Notes: generated from the sequence alone by a model not told the origin. 64,000 nt of DNA from Polytrichum commune (GCA_950295325.1 OX485803.1:75345554-75409553); one strand, 5' to 3'. Counted from the stretch's first letter, positions 24,890-35,560 are shown. Program-made: numbers and translations.

Positions 24890-25925
24890 AAAATTCTATC
24901 ATAGTGGAAGGGTATACCACTTTTCTTGTTCACTTTACCATGCTATGGCCTTGTAATCTATGATGATTTTCTAATGGGCTAGACCTTCAACCTCCGACTC
25001 TGGGTTTATGCTTGTCTCCCAACCTTTATTTATCTTGAGGTTTATGCAAAATCTTGGGTCCCTTGTTGTTTCTTTCTCAGTGTCAATGCCTATGACCTCC
25101 CCAAAGGACTCCCCTATGATGTTTTGTAGGGCAGGTTTTTAAATGACACCCAAGTTGGAAATGCTAGGTTGCTAGGGTTATTTGGGTTCAACCTGGGTAC
25201 CCAACTTTGGAACATAAATGTCCCCCACTTTGTTTAAATAGAGATAACATCAATGCATGGAGGAAAACAACCTTCTCATCTCCCTCAAAGAAGAAGTATC
25301 CTTTTCCCATGTTTCTACACATTGTAGAGTGTTTCCTCTTAATTCTAGGTTAAGGGTTTTTAGCCATAACTCCATTGCTTGAGGAGCAAGCTTAAGGCCC
25401 AAAAACTAGCGATTATGATTTGATCTTTCAGCATGGCAATGTGTGCATTTAGTTTAATTCCACTTTGAGAGAAACGATCTCTTTTCTCACTAAAAATCCA
25501 CAAAAATTCCTTTCAGCATATGAGGGTAGATCTCATCAAGCTTTGTCTCGAAAGGGTTGTTGTTTTCACCCACCACTTGTTGGTTGGCTCCCGCCATCAC
25601 CTCGATCATGGTGTTTGCCATTTTGCTATCATGTATTTGCGTTTCCCCAACGATCCACGCCCCTTTCTCTTCCAATATTGGGTCGAAGCACATCCCTCCT
25701 CCATTGTGCACCTTATCAATGAATGTCTCTATTCAAAACTAACCCCAATATGCTCCTCCCCCTTCACTTGGGTTAATGGATCTAGTTTCCCGAAATCTCC
25801 TTTGAGCATTTTTCGTTCTCAGATCTAGATCTATCAAGTTCCAACGTTCCTCTACCTACTTCGATAAACATTTGCTCACAATTTTGTAGTCTCAAAATCT
25901 CCTCAGCTTTCCTAATGCCCTATCA
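24890..25925 (-). pseudogene. Decayed protein-coding stretch, unknown (retroelement-like)
   Basis: The minus strand gives protein-like segments broken by stops and frame changes. From right to left: a segment with RKAEEILRLQNCEQMF, one with MLKGDFGKLDPLTQVKGEEH, a 73-codon frame (25490-25711) containing GAWIVGETQIHDSKMANTM, then a segment with MELWLKTLNLELRGNTLQC and a segment with RFCINLKINKGWETSINPE. Several stops are TAG or TAA where Q would be expected, as produced by C-to-T decay. The layout suggests an old gag- or ORF1-like gene, but I do not recognise the family. The hydrophobic frame at 24594-24836 may be unrelated. Confidence 0.35.
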
Positions 25926-26322
25926 CCCAACTCTCCATGTACGGTCATGCAAGATGGCACAAAATCCCAAATGCAACAACATTTTGTTGCTTCCTCCTCT
26001 GACGGCCCATCACCCCCCCCCCCCCCGGGTCGTCTATCCTTCCTAATTGTTGTTAACGGAGTTCGCCTTGTTCCATTTGGGTTCCCTTGTCAAAATTTCA
26101 TTTGTTTAAAAGTTATCTTTTACATTGTCGATACATGCACATTGTATACCAAATCAATTTGGGAGGAAAACTATATGCATATGAGCACAACTCTAATTAT
26201 ACATACTTGAATAATGGCAAGCGCTCAAGAGCCCAGATCATGATCAATTGCTAGAGGCCATCAAGTCTAAGTGTGATTCCTCACAACAAAACCAAACATG
26301 GGGTCTTGAATATCTCCCTATA
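25926..26322. other. Non-coding stretch
   Basis: A C-run lies near 26010. Nothing recognised before the LTR begins. Confidence 0.4.
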
Positions 26323-26327
26323 GGTAG

Positions 26328-28475
26328 TGTGAGCCAAATTTTTGGTCATTTCAGTTCAACTATAGGCTTATAGTTCAATTCGGATGGAGTCATCCAATAG
26401 GATGAATATAGTTAAACCATAGGAGGAAGTTACAACTATGGTCACGGCCATAGGAGGCCTTAGGTGGTTATAGTAACTATCGTCTTCTCCTCGCCTCCGT
26501 AAGAGGGCGGCCGAGGAAGGAGAAGCCAGACATTCTCTTATTATAGTTGAGCGAAAAGTTAAACCATAGGCTTGTCTCCCTCATCACAGAGATTGTGAGA
26601 GGAAATTGTTAAACTATCTTCTAAGTAAACTTAGTGATCGCCGCAGTGATTGCGGGACACTGTTTTCTATTGAAGCTTATTGTTATTTGGATTTTGAGTT
26701 ATTGAATGACCGAACTGGGTCGAACTATTGTCTGGGTCCAAAGAATTGATGTGGATTGTGAACTATCGTCTATTACTGAAGTCGTCATGGATTGAGTGAG
26801 AGATTGGGAGTGTAGTTGAGCAAGTTAGAGTGTGCATCTGAAGTGGTCGAGTAATGAGAAGTGAGAAACTATTTTTAGTATTGTAATTGCAATTGACAGA
26901 GACTTAAACTATGAAGGGAATCAAGTAAGTTCCGTCTGCGGAGAGCAATGCGAGATATAGAGAGAGTGAGTCGATTTACCCCAAAATGAGAGATTTGTGA
27001 ACATGAAGGAGGAGTAAGAGATGTGGAAATGCGGGAGAATTGAGCGATCAAGAATGTATAAAGAATATGAGAATTGATTAGAAGGACATAGACTGTAGTC
27101 AGAAGGAGATTGAGTTTGGTGAAACTATTGCCTGCGAAATAGGAACCTCTCCAAGTTCCGAGCCTGAAAGAAATAGATACAGAGAGAGGTAGCCAGAATA
27201 GAGAGACAAAAGCCATTGACGCATCAAGTAACATAACAACCACTATACAGGGAAGGATTATAGTGGAACTATTTTCTGTCCACGCCTTAAGAGGAGTTAT
27301 CCCGAGTGAAAGAGAGTGAGAAAGCAGAACCATCGTCTGGTGAGGTAATTGTTGAATGGAGAACATGGTTGAACGATAGTCGGAATAACCCTGTGAGAGG
27401 GTGCGCCGAGAGCGAACAGAGAGGGAGAGAATCTGTAAGGTCGAGGGGCAAATGAGAGTTACACTATGGACTATAGTTGGAATCCACAATAGGCTAGGAG
27501 AAGCCGAAAGGCCATGCGTTAGGCCTAGGATTAAACTATAGACTATTGTTGAGGCCTGTGATAGGCACTGTGAGGAAGCCGGGAGGCACTGAGAGGTCAA
27601 GAGTCAGGTCATTGTGTGGAATGATTATTGTTGAGCTTGTGAGAGGCAGAGAGTGAAGTTAAAAGAACATAGTTCAGCCACATAAGATTATAGTTGAATC
27701 TTGAGTGTAGGCTGTTAGTGTTGTAATTAAGAAGAATGGAATTTAAGAAGGATCTCAATCAACCGAGGTGATGAGAAATCACTTCTGGTCGGTTGATTAG
27801 AGAAATTAGTAAGGATCGTAAGAGGGATAGAATTAACTTTGGTTCATAAATATTATCTAGGCATAAGTTAATCTCATCCTAATTAAGTTTTAATTGATAA
27901 TTAGTCAAGAGGAGAGATCTTTGAGTATGGAATGCGATTTAATCCTTTCAACTATTGTCTTGTGTGTTACCCTGGTTGTTGTTGTTGCAGGTTGTGCAGG
28001 GCGACCAAGACTATAGCTTGACTGATAATGGTTAATTGCATAAGTTGTGAGTAATGATTAAATCTGGAAATAAAGAATAAACAATTGCTTTGTATTGGAA
28101 TTAACATTGACCAAGTAATGAAGGAATTGCTTTGAATTGAAGATGCATTGGCCAATGGTTACCAAAAGACAATTGTGTTACTCAAAGACTATTGTTCTCT
28201 CTTGACTATTGTTCTACAAAATCTCATGACGAGATGGTTACTACTGAGACTGACACACATACCCCACTGAACGAGACACAGTGAGAGGAAACCAATAGAG
28301 AAAAGGAGAGTAAAAGATATACCAGTCACGTTCTAGAGTGAATATAGCAAACTCTTTGGTCTAATTACTGAACTATGAAGTGACAAATGCCTGTAATAGA
28401 CACTAGTTAAGCCTTCCTTGAGAGTCTGTACCCTGGTGTTTTGGGTTATTTAAGAGAGAGCAAAAACTAACTACA
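26328..28475 (+). mobile_element. 5' LTR of a Ty3/gypsy-type retrotransposon (2148 bp)
   Basis: The left end tgtgagccaaatttttgg matches the start of the solo LTR at 36946 (tgtaaacgcaatttttggg). The right end caaaaactaactaca matches that element's end (gcaaaaacttactaca). A primer-binding site follows at 28480. Between the ends the two LTRs diverge strongly, but both contain a recurring ctatygyct core (for example 26475, 26723, 26761, 27123, 27950). The left target duplication would be ggtag (26323-26327), which cannot be checked because the 3' LTR is missing. Confidence 0.8.
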
Positions 28476-28479
28476 TTTT

Positions 28480-28496
28480 TGGCGCCGTTGCTGGGG
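28480..28496 (+). other. Primer-binding site for tRNA-Asp
   Basis: tggcgccgttgctgggg lies four bases after the LTR end. Apart from one mismatch it is complementary to the 3' end of plant tRNA-Asp(GTC), the primer used by Athila/Tat-type Ty3/gypsy elements. This fixes the LTR boundary and the direction of the element. Confidence 0.85.
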
Positions 28497-28573
28497 AAGG
28501 CAGAGGTCGTCTTAAGGCATAATCATTTTTCATAATTAAGACCTATTAATGTCTAAGATGGAAACCTACCACA

Positions 28574-29074
28574 ATGGGTGGACAGGGGAAGTGGAAAGCT
28601 AGAGGAGAAAGGAATAGGGAGAAGGCTTGGAGTGGTAGAAGTCAAAATACTTCATACACACATCCATCTGTCCCTATACCTTCATCATACCCTAGACATT
28701 TCCAGTCACACCCTGTACCTAGTGGGATAGGAGAAGGAGCCATTAGACATATTTTTGCTATTTTGAGGAATCTTGTGTCAAGAATAGATTACCTCGACCG
28801 TTGTGTACACGGAGTCCCTGTAGTTGAGAGGTGTTGTCATAGACGTCTGACTAGTGACCTAAATCGGACAAGAGTGAACACTGTACCTCAAACCAAGAGA
28901 TTACACGAGTGTGAGAGTTGTCTCAGGTCATCCCATTTTACTTCTTGCTGTCCACGACAACAAGAAGTGAAGAAGAGTCTCATTACAATTGGAATTCAAA
29001 CTGAGTCACCGTATTTATCTCACGCCATAGATATAACACAGTGTCGGTATTGTTCCAATTGGGATGACAGTTGA
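28574..29074 (+). CDS. Retrotransposon ORF with CCHC zinc knuckle, upstream of gag
   Basis: A 166-codon frame starting 78 bp after the primer-binding site. The N-terminus is basic and glycine-rich (MGGQGKWKARGERNREK). Near residue 117 there is a CX2CX4HX4C zinc knuckle, CESCLRSSHFTSCC, followed later by CRYC. Zinc knuckles normally sit at the C-terminus of gag, so a knuckle protein upstream of the gag core is unusual. It may be a nucleic-acid-binding accessory protein, or the displaced start of a longer frameshifted gag. A different frame (29118) takes over after its stop. Expression is not shown. Confidence 0.5.
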   Translation: MGGQGKWKARGERNREKAWSGRSQNTSYTHPSVPIPSSYPRHFQSHPVPSGIGEGAIRHIFAILRNLVSRIDYLDRCVHGVPVVERCCHRRLTSDLNRTRVNTVPQTKRLHECESCLRSSHFTSCCPRQQEVKKSLITIGIQTESPYLSHAIDITQCRYCSNWDDS

Positions 29075-29138
29075 GATTAGTGAGCGGTTAAGAAATCTGA
29101 AATGAGCCAGTTACCGAGTGGTTAAACTACTCCGTAAT

Positions 29139-29633
29139 ATGACTTGGTGTTGGCAAGTTCCAGAACCAGCCAACTGTGAGTTATATACTGGAGGATATTT
29201 GTTTTCAGCCTTATATAGGTTATATCGGTCAGGATACAGAGGAAATGGATTGTATATCACCCCTAATGCCGTGAGTATCCCAAGAGAGTTCAAAGAATTA
29301 TTTTTAGCTTTACCCTTAGATGTGCAGCAAAACATTACCAATAGAGTTTGGAACGGCGGAGAGGAATATAACGAAGTAATTGTGAGAAACAATCACCCTG
29401 TTATACCCTTATCACTCCGATTTTTATTTGCAATCTATGGGAGATTAAAAAGTGCTACTTCTTTAGTGGTGCCAGCCGGCACAGGAATGTGGAAAGGAGA
29501 TAAAATATCTAGGACAGAGTATAGGTTTGTTTTTGGAGCACCAGATCTCAGGGCAAGACTATTAATACCTGACTTCATGGACCAAAAACCTATGTATACC
29601 AATCCCATAGACTTTAGAATGATATGTTTGTAG
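29139..29633 (+). CDS. Retrotransposon ORF of unknown function
   Basis: The frame opens after TGA near 29103; GTG at 29118 or the first ATG at 29139 (MTWCWQVPEP) could start it. It contains ITPNAVSIPREFKELFLALP and a C-terminal RLLIPDFMDQKPMYTNP. I recognise no domain. It is in the same frame as the gag ORF at 29706 but separated by three TAG codons in the stretch 29631-29648, so it could be a separate protein or the N-terminal part of a polyprotein interrupted by stops. Confidence 0.45.
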   Translation: MTWCWQVPEPANCELYTGGYLFSALYRLYRSGYRGNGLYITPNAVSIPREFKELFLALPLDVQQNITNRVWNGGEEYNEVIVRNNHPVIPLSLRFLFAIYGRLKSATSLVVPAGTGMWKGDKISRTEYRFVFGAPDLRARLLIPDFMDQKPMYTNPIDFRMICL

Positions 29634-29705
29634 GGATCCTAGAACTAGTTAGAGTTAGTCAAGCTGGAATCTGCTCATGAAAAATCTCATTCTCAAACTG
29701 CATCC

Positions 29706-30434
29706 GTGAGGAAGGCAGCTAACGCTAAAGCTAGAGAAGATAGAGCAGCAGCTAGAGAGTATAGGAAGCGAATACAAGAGAGGAGAAGAAGTTGGGTTCA
29801 ACCATTTTTAGATGTAGTAAGGAGAATTTCCGGTAGTGGTTCAGGAGGGAATTTTCAGACACCCGTAGATAAGCCTACAACGAGTGGTGAGAGAGAATTC
29901 TTATCCCCAAAAGTTTTATTTCCTGATGAGACACCTCGCACCAGTTCACCTACTCCACCATTGTGGACTACCGCCTATGAACGCACACCATCCCCTCTAC
30001 TCGACACAACGGTTTACGCCAATATACAAGGCAACCCATTGTTTACACCTTATACACCGTTAGTACCCATAACACAATTAATACCCCCTCCCCCACTTAA
30101 TACACGATTAACACCTCCTCCCTTACACACCGTAGCACAACCTGTAGTACCGCTTCCCAATATGGCGGCTAATCCTCCTAGGATCAATAGTGTAGTAAAC
30201 TTACCCTATTTTCAGGGTAGACCAGGAACAGATCCTGATGTCCATGTGAGGAAATTCGAGATTGCATGTGCTGCAAATAGCGTACCTCCGGACAAACAAA
30301 TGGAAGTATTTGCAGCCACTTTGCAAGAGAACGCATTCTTATGGTTTTCCCGTCAGCAACCATTTGCTGACTGGAACGACCTTAAGAATGCATTCCTAAT
30401 TGTCAACAAGTTCATTATCAATGTAACCACATGA
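29706..30434 (+). pseudogene. gag-like ORF, 3'-truncated
   Basis: The N-terminus is a basic, arginine-rich coiled segment (KAREDRAAAREYRKRIQERR). A long proline-rich linker follows (about residues 70-155), then a retrotransposon gag core: VNLPYFQGRPGTDPDVHVRK, KQMEVFAATLQENAFLWF and DWNDLKNAFL at about residues 160-230. This matches the Retrotrans_gag pattern of plant Ty3/gypsy elements. The match stops near 30395, after which the frame runs 13 codons into unrelated sequence. Protease, reverse transcriptase, integrase and 3' LTR are absent, so the element is broken. Confidence 0.75.
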
Positions 30435-30889
30435 CACTAGACATTTATATGGTCAATAATATCTTAAGACTTATGCATGGGTAAGACTAATGGACATCAA
30501 GTGTGCTCATTAATATCTTCATGCTTGCATACTAAAGTCCATGAAAAATTTGTCATCTCAAGTACTCCAATTTGCTACGCTACATGTTCTATTATAAGAA
30601 CCCCCCCCCCACTTATATTGAGAAATATGATGATATTGACAATTAACATACATGCCCTTTCTAGTCTTCTAGGCAATATAGTGTAAACACTTGGACAAAT
30701 AGTGTATGTGACACTAAAAACCTTAAACACTGCGCTCATGTATACAATTTCATTATGTCAAAAGATCTTGCATAAGTCTTAACTTACTTAGTTTATGGTC
30801 ATTTACCTAGTTTGATTTTGGGTTTTATGCAAATAAATTTTGTATAGAGGGATGAGCAACAATCATCAGTGGATGGGGGACTTTCTTCA
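30435..30889. other. Non-coding stretch
   Basis: A C-run lies near 30600. No gene or terminal repeat was recognised between the broken LTR element and the next transposon. Confidence 0.4.
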
Positions 30890-30897
30890 TAGTACAA

Positions 30898-31911
30898 CAG
30901 GGTTCGGGAGATTTTTGAGCTCAACCAACTAAAATCCGTCCCTTCATAATTTCTACCGGTTTTTTTAGGATTTGATCAGTTGCAAACTTGTTGTCATTAA
31001 TTTGGATCGGCCAATATCCTATATTTTTTTTCAAGTGCCGGTTAATTTCCTCTTCATTGTAATGACAACCGGCCAAAAACTCAGGCATTGATAAGTAAGT
31101 TGGTTTTCCAATTATATCTACAAACAACATACACCATTCAACAACAATGTCCAAAGAACATATCAACATACAACAATAATATGTAATGATATCAACATCC
31201 AACAAGAATGATCAACAATTTATCTGTAGCAGGAGTTGAACCTAAAATAAGCCATCAACCACTTGATGGCCATGGATAAACTCTTCTATCATACCTAGGT
31301 CTTAAAACCTCATATTAGATTTGAGGCCACAACATGATAAAAGAGTAACCTAACATACCATTCTATATACAAAAATGAAATTCATCAATTGTTAGAGTCA
31401 AAATCAACAATATCATCTTCACCTTCAAGAGGAAAACACCCTAAAAGGTATCTTTGTGGATGTGAAAACAACCATCTAAACTTTGTAGAGTTCCTTCATA
31501 AAGCTATGGCTTCCATTAGTACATTATCAAGATCACCACAAAGATCTTCCATAGACACACTCATAATACATTCTAAACACTAGCCGTCAACAATGAAATG
31601 CAATAATGAAGCAAAAGCATCGTTAAGTTTCCTGTGACCTACACAATGAGAACCTCCCTCATTCAATATCTGCCCATACCCTCGGGAGACCAGCCAATAT
31701 CCGCCTATACCCTCAGGAGACCCAACTCATTTCCGCCATTTTTTGAGCATGAGGGGTTAAATTTCCTACATTATCTCATATTGGTCGGTTGATTTCCTAT
31801 ACTCTTCATATTTAACTCGGTTATACGGCCGAAATCTCCCCAAAAAAATCGGTAATTTTGCAATTTCACTCGGCTAACTTACAACTAGATGCCGGATCTC
31901 CCCGATCATTG
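30898..31911. mobile_element. hAT element, long family A member (1014 bp)
   Basis: TIRs are cagggttcgggagat and the complement of caatgatcggggaga. The 8-bp duplication is exact: tagtacaa at 30890-30897 and 31912-31919. It shares the ends and ccggtt motifs of the ~225-bp MITEs, but has about 800 bp of unrelated interior with no transposase frame. It contains short direct repeats near 31665-31725 (ataccctc(a/g)ggagacc). Confidence 0.85.
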
Positions 31912-32286
31912 TAGTACAACCTTTGTAGTTATTAGCATGCCTTTTTATTTGGAGTCATTTTGTGAAACAAAGTCTTAAAATACATCTTGACTAAAATACT
32001 AGAAGCTATAAGATTAAATTTATAGCCAAACTTAAGTCCAAACATCAAGTCAAATTATAACCAAGATTAGACGTGCCTACTTTGGTTACTTATCTTAATT
32101 GAACACCCATACTTGAGTGGTATGTGGTTCAGTGTGGCTCAAAGAACAATTGCATAAGACATGTATTTTAGCTAAAAGATTTTTCTCTTCGAAAAGATTG
32201 GATTGCGTGCTCAGAATAGGATAACCATTTTAGACTCAACAATCAACATAATTGGGGAGATCATTTGAATAACTGCATGAGAATAT

Positions 32287-33288
32287 ATAAGATAACGCCC
32301 GTTTTATGTATACCGGCGTGAATGTGAGCCCGTTAACCCTATATTGATCTCGGGAATCCGAGATGCAATATTGGGTGTTATGCCTCCTGTGGGAGGTGGG
32401 CTCTGGTGTAGTGCAAAATAATTTCCACCTTATGGTGGGGGGATAGGGTTTTGTTTGTTGTCAAGTTTCCTTTTATTCAAGACCAAATAGGTAAGGTATT
32501 TAATGGCATTTTGGTGTATGTTTTTCATGAGGGTTTTGATGTGGGTTTTGGGGATTTTCAGGTTGGTTAATTGTTCGATAGAGTTTTCGTGAATAGCGCC
32601 TCTTACTCCTGCGGTGATAGTAATGAGGGGGTTGGTATTCCATCCGTTGGCTCTTAGTGTGGTAATTAGTGGGTCATATTTGTTGTGTTTGTGTGTGCGG
32701 GCCTGTTCGGGGAATCTATCGTGGCAGTAGGTGAATTCAATGAATTGTACGGTGTGGCTTGGGGAGGGTAGTATTGGAGTTTGCGTTTGGTTGGGAGTTC
32801 TGATAATGCACATTATGTCTGGTCTTAATTTGGCTTGACATTGACATGGTTCTTGCGTACATGTACATTGGAGGAGCCAATCGGGAATTGTTTGGTCTTG
32901 GGGTTGGTTGGGTAATTTACCCACATTGGTCAAGGTGAAGAACCTGGTGTTTTTATTGGCTTGTAAGGTTTGGGCAATGAGGTGGGTTGCTTTATTGTGT
33001 CTTGCGATTCGTAGGCCTTTTAAGTATGGGTGTTCGCATGTGGATAATAGGTGTGGCCACGTGTCTCTATCATTGGTGCGACATAGTGTGCAGTTGGGGT
33101 TTTGGTATTTAAGGGGCCAAAATATATTTTTCCTGTGGTTGCCCATGTATTGGGCATATCTAAATTTTAGAGTTTGGGTAATTTGTGTGTCGGGTATTTT
33201 ATCATGTTTCCAAAAATGGTTGGAGAGTTTTTGATTGATTTCTTCATTCGAGAGCCACTTGGCTACGTATGGGAATTTTTGTTTGGCG
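32287..33288 (-). mobile_element. 5'-truncated non-LTR retrotransposon (1002 bp)
   Basis: Flanked by an exact 14-bp duplication, ctgcatgagaatat, at 32273-32286 and 33289-33302. It is inserted in a family D repeat. On the minus strand it is open from the 5' truncation point to a stop at 32430, followed by a ~143-bp 3' UTR. The 3' UTR has a cctcc/ggagg and an atctcgg/ccgagat stem-loop. A second, decayed 3' end of the same family lies at about 50760-50870. Confidence 0.9.
32430..33287 (-). pseudogene. ORF2 C-terminal fragment with restriction-like endonuclease
   Basis: The frame is open across the whole insertion, 285 codons ending at 32430, with no stops. In order it shows a zinc motif CX2CX9HX4C (CTLCRTNDRDTWPHLLSTC), a cysteine-rich stretch (CTCTQEPCQCQ), RPDI, then IEFTYCHDRF and HNKYDPL, and a conserved ITAGVRGAIHE. 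A CCHC followed by R/KPD, an acidic residue and K..KY is the layout of the C-terminal restriction-like endonuclease of R2/NeSL/Dualen-type non-LTR elements. Most plant LINEs (L1, RTE) instead use an N-terminal apurinic endonuclease. The reverse transcriptase lay upstream of the truncation and is lost. The clean frame suggests recent insertion. Confidence 0.8.
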
Positions 33289-33516
33289 CTGCATGAGAAT
33301 ATTCACTTTGATGATGAATAAGATGTTTATATGAGCTCCAAAAATTATGATGTGAAAGTGGCTACAACCTCAATTTGGAATTGCTAACCATCTCATCCTA
33401 ATCGCGTGTTTGTCATCCTTGGCGAAGTGGGCTAGGAAAAGGTAAGCATTCAAGACCCATCTACTTAACTTAAGTAAAGGGTGGAGAAATGTTAGTTCCC
33501 TATACACGGAATGTAA

Positions 33517-33858
33517 GGGTCACTTCACACACGAGCTAAGGGCCGTGACCATGTAACTATGAGGACCCTTGATTCTTATCCAATGATCATTCCACCGATA
33601 CAATTTACCGGAAATTGCATTAGGCCTATATCTTCAAGGTGGGCCTGATGCATATTTTGGCTAACCATTCATGAAACATTATTTATAGTCTACCATGTAG
33701 GAATCCATGTAGACTTATCATCCATGATATTTGCGTTGGGACCTTAGGCCTTCACCTTCTAGTGTGAAGTGAACTTCGATGGTCTCGGCCTTTATGACCA
33801 ATGAGAGATCTTAGAATGCAATGGTCATGGGCCTTCAATCTTGTGTGTGTAATGGCCC
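33517..33858. mobile_element. PIF/Harbinger-like MITE, subfamily P1b (342 bp)
   Basis: Left end gggtcacttcacacacgag after TAA (33514-33516); right end gtgtgtaatggccc. The right flank is TAG rather than TAA, because the next MITE begins immediately. Single-unit version of the 13050 copy. Confidence 0.8.
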
Positions 33859-33860
33859 TA

Positions 33861-34146
33861 GGGCCAGTTCACACATGATCCCAAGTGCTAAGTCCCAAAT
33901 ATGACATAGATACCTACATGGCAACACTTCAATGAGGTGAGGCTTGGGACTTGTGTTGAGGATTGAGTTGAGCCAAAAACCAGACCCAACTCTCAACACA
34001 AGCCCCGCGAATATTTTGGCATGAAATAAATCAAGATTTGACTTTAATGATAAATATACATATTTTAATGGTTTATTGGAGGCTCAAATGTTGGGACTTC
34101 GCCTCCATGTTGGGACTTGGGATTTGGAGCCCATGTGAACCGGCCC
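33861..34146. mobile_element. PIF/Harbinger-like MITE, subfamily P2 (286 bp)
   Basis: Left end gggccagttcacacatg, right end catgtgaaccggccc followed by TAA (34147-34149). It starts two bases after the previous MITE, as if inserted into that element's own TAA target site with one A lost since. Confidence 0.8.
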
Positions 34147-34399
34147 TAAGACAAACAAGAGAGGACGGGAGGCGGGCCACATGTCGTCATCCAAAGATTA
34201 GGGCCCCCCCGTGAAGAAGTGGACATAAGTTACTAGAAGTTGGGATATTAAGGTCGAACGTTAAATCCAAACACTAGGTGACAAAAATTAGAAGGTTGGG
34301 GATTTCGACGCAATTGAATGTCATGGAGTAGGATGCTGTGATGAAGAGGTGCATATTATGTCCGGCTTGGAATCTTGTAGTACCATGGAATACCTAGTC

Positions 34400-35560
34400 C
34401 ATCCAACGTATGTAATTAAGGTTGATCATGCATTTAAGCAAAGTAATGGTTACTTCTCTTGAATCAAACACCTCTGAAATGTTGAGTGATATGGAGTTAG
34501 GTGTGGCGTGTGGCTCCAACAACGGACATAAAAAATAGATGTGTTTAAAAGTGATTGGATTATGTGCTCGAAATATGTTAATCATTCTAGATTCAGTAGT
34601 TAACATCATCATCATCATTATTATTATTATTTGGGGGGGGGGGGTATATTATGATCACTTAGGGTTGCTTCACACTATGGTTGAAGGTTGAGAGGTTGTT
34701 GATTTCCACCAATCAAATTGCAAGAAACCAATAATTTGGCCTTTCATCCTTCACATTAGAGGCCAAAGTCCAAAGGCCGTCGCCTTCCAAAATGTCTACA
34801 TGGCAATATTTTTTTGACCAAGGTGATGGACTCTCGAAGGAAGTTTGGGTTGGACAAGAATGAAAACCTAAATTATGGTCGAAAGGCCGTCGAGATTTTT
34901 TCATTAAAAAAAAAAAAAAAAAAAAACTGACAAGGTCTTGGCCGTTAGATTGGAGGGGTTGTCATGGAGGAGGCTTATAATCCTTTCTCAAAATGCCGCC
35001 CTCTGAGGTAGCCACGTCACTTGCTGGGGTTAGGTTTAGAAACGGTAGCGATTGTAAAGTTTGTCGCGGCAAGCTTTGGTGAAGGAATGGACATTAGTTT
35101 CTCGAGATGTATGTCATGGTATCAACCTGATCTTATATACGTCAAAAGACTCGGCTGCCAAGTCAGATTTGAGCCACAGAAGGACGTCTATATGCGAAAT
35201 TCCTGCATACGATTTCCATGCATGCGAAATCGTGGTGTTCTGACGTTTTGGGTAGGGAATAAAGTGGGATGCTCTTTCTTCCTTTGGACTTTGGGCTTGG
35301 CCTTTGCAGGCTTCACACAATGCCTGGCCGAAGGCTCCAGTTCCTAAACTTTGTTGGGCTATTTTCAACCCATTTCTTTGGACTCTCAACAAAGTTTGGC
35401 CATTCAATCCCACGGCCTCTCGACTTGGACAACCATAGTATGAAGCGGCCCTTAACGAGCACAAGAATTTTCACTTTGATAATGAAATGAGATATACATA
35501 CAAGTTCCGAAAATTTTGAGGAAAATGGTTATTGGTAAGGGCTGTGTGGGCCATTTGCTA
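34400..35560. repeat. Family D repeat copy split by a P3 MITE
   Basis: The left part (34450-34661) carries ggagttaggtgtggcg and gattatgtgctcgaaatatg. The right part resumes at 35452 with acgagcacaagaattttcac. A (CAT/ATT)n run and a 12-base G-run lie at about 34605-34645. Confidence 0.6.
34662..35451. mobile_element. PIF/Harbinger-like MITE, subfamily P3, with 284-bp extra segment
   Basis: Flanked by TTA on both sides (34659-34661, 35452-35454). Left end gggttgcttcacactatgg, right end the complement of gggccgcttcatactatgg. Compared with the 23178 copy it has an extra segment at about 34963-35246 between ggaggggttgt and ttttggg. The extra segment is less AT-rich than its host. A long A-run lies near 34907-34926. 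Confidence 0.8.

Larger units (their letters stand above)
32060..33470. repeat. Family D repeat copy split by a non-LTR retrotransposon
   Basis: The left half (to 32286) carries ggtatgtggttcagtgtggc and gtgctcagaataggataacc. The right half (from 33289) carries tcactttgatgatgaat and ends near cccatctacttaacttaag. Joined at the 14-bp duplication they match the order seen at 19.4 and 45.2 kb. Confidence 0.65.

Noticed and set aside
26875-27600. 241-codon minus-strand ORF
   Set aside because: It lies antisense within the LTR. Purine-rich composition of the plus strand keeps stops rare; the predicted protein is S/L-rich with no domain.
29633-29652. ggatcctagaactagttaga, which looks like a cloning-vector polylinker
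   Set aside because: It differs in order from common polylinkers, and retrotransposon sequence continues smoothly on both sides.
35021-35347. 108-codon ORF
   Set aside because: It spans the junction between the extra segment and the P3 MITE, so it cannot be an original gene; only the extra segment is of interest.
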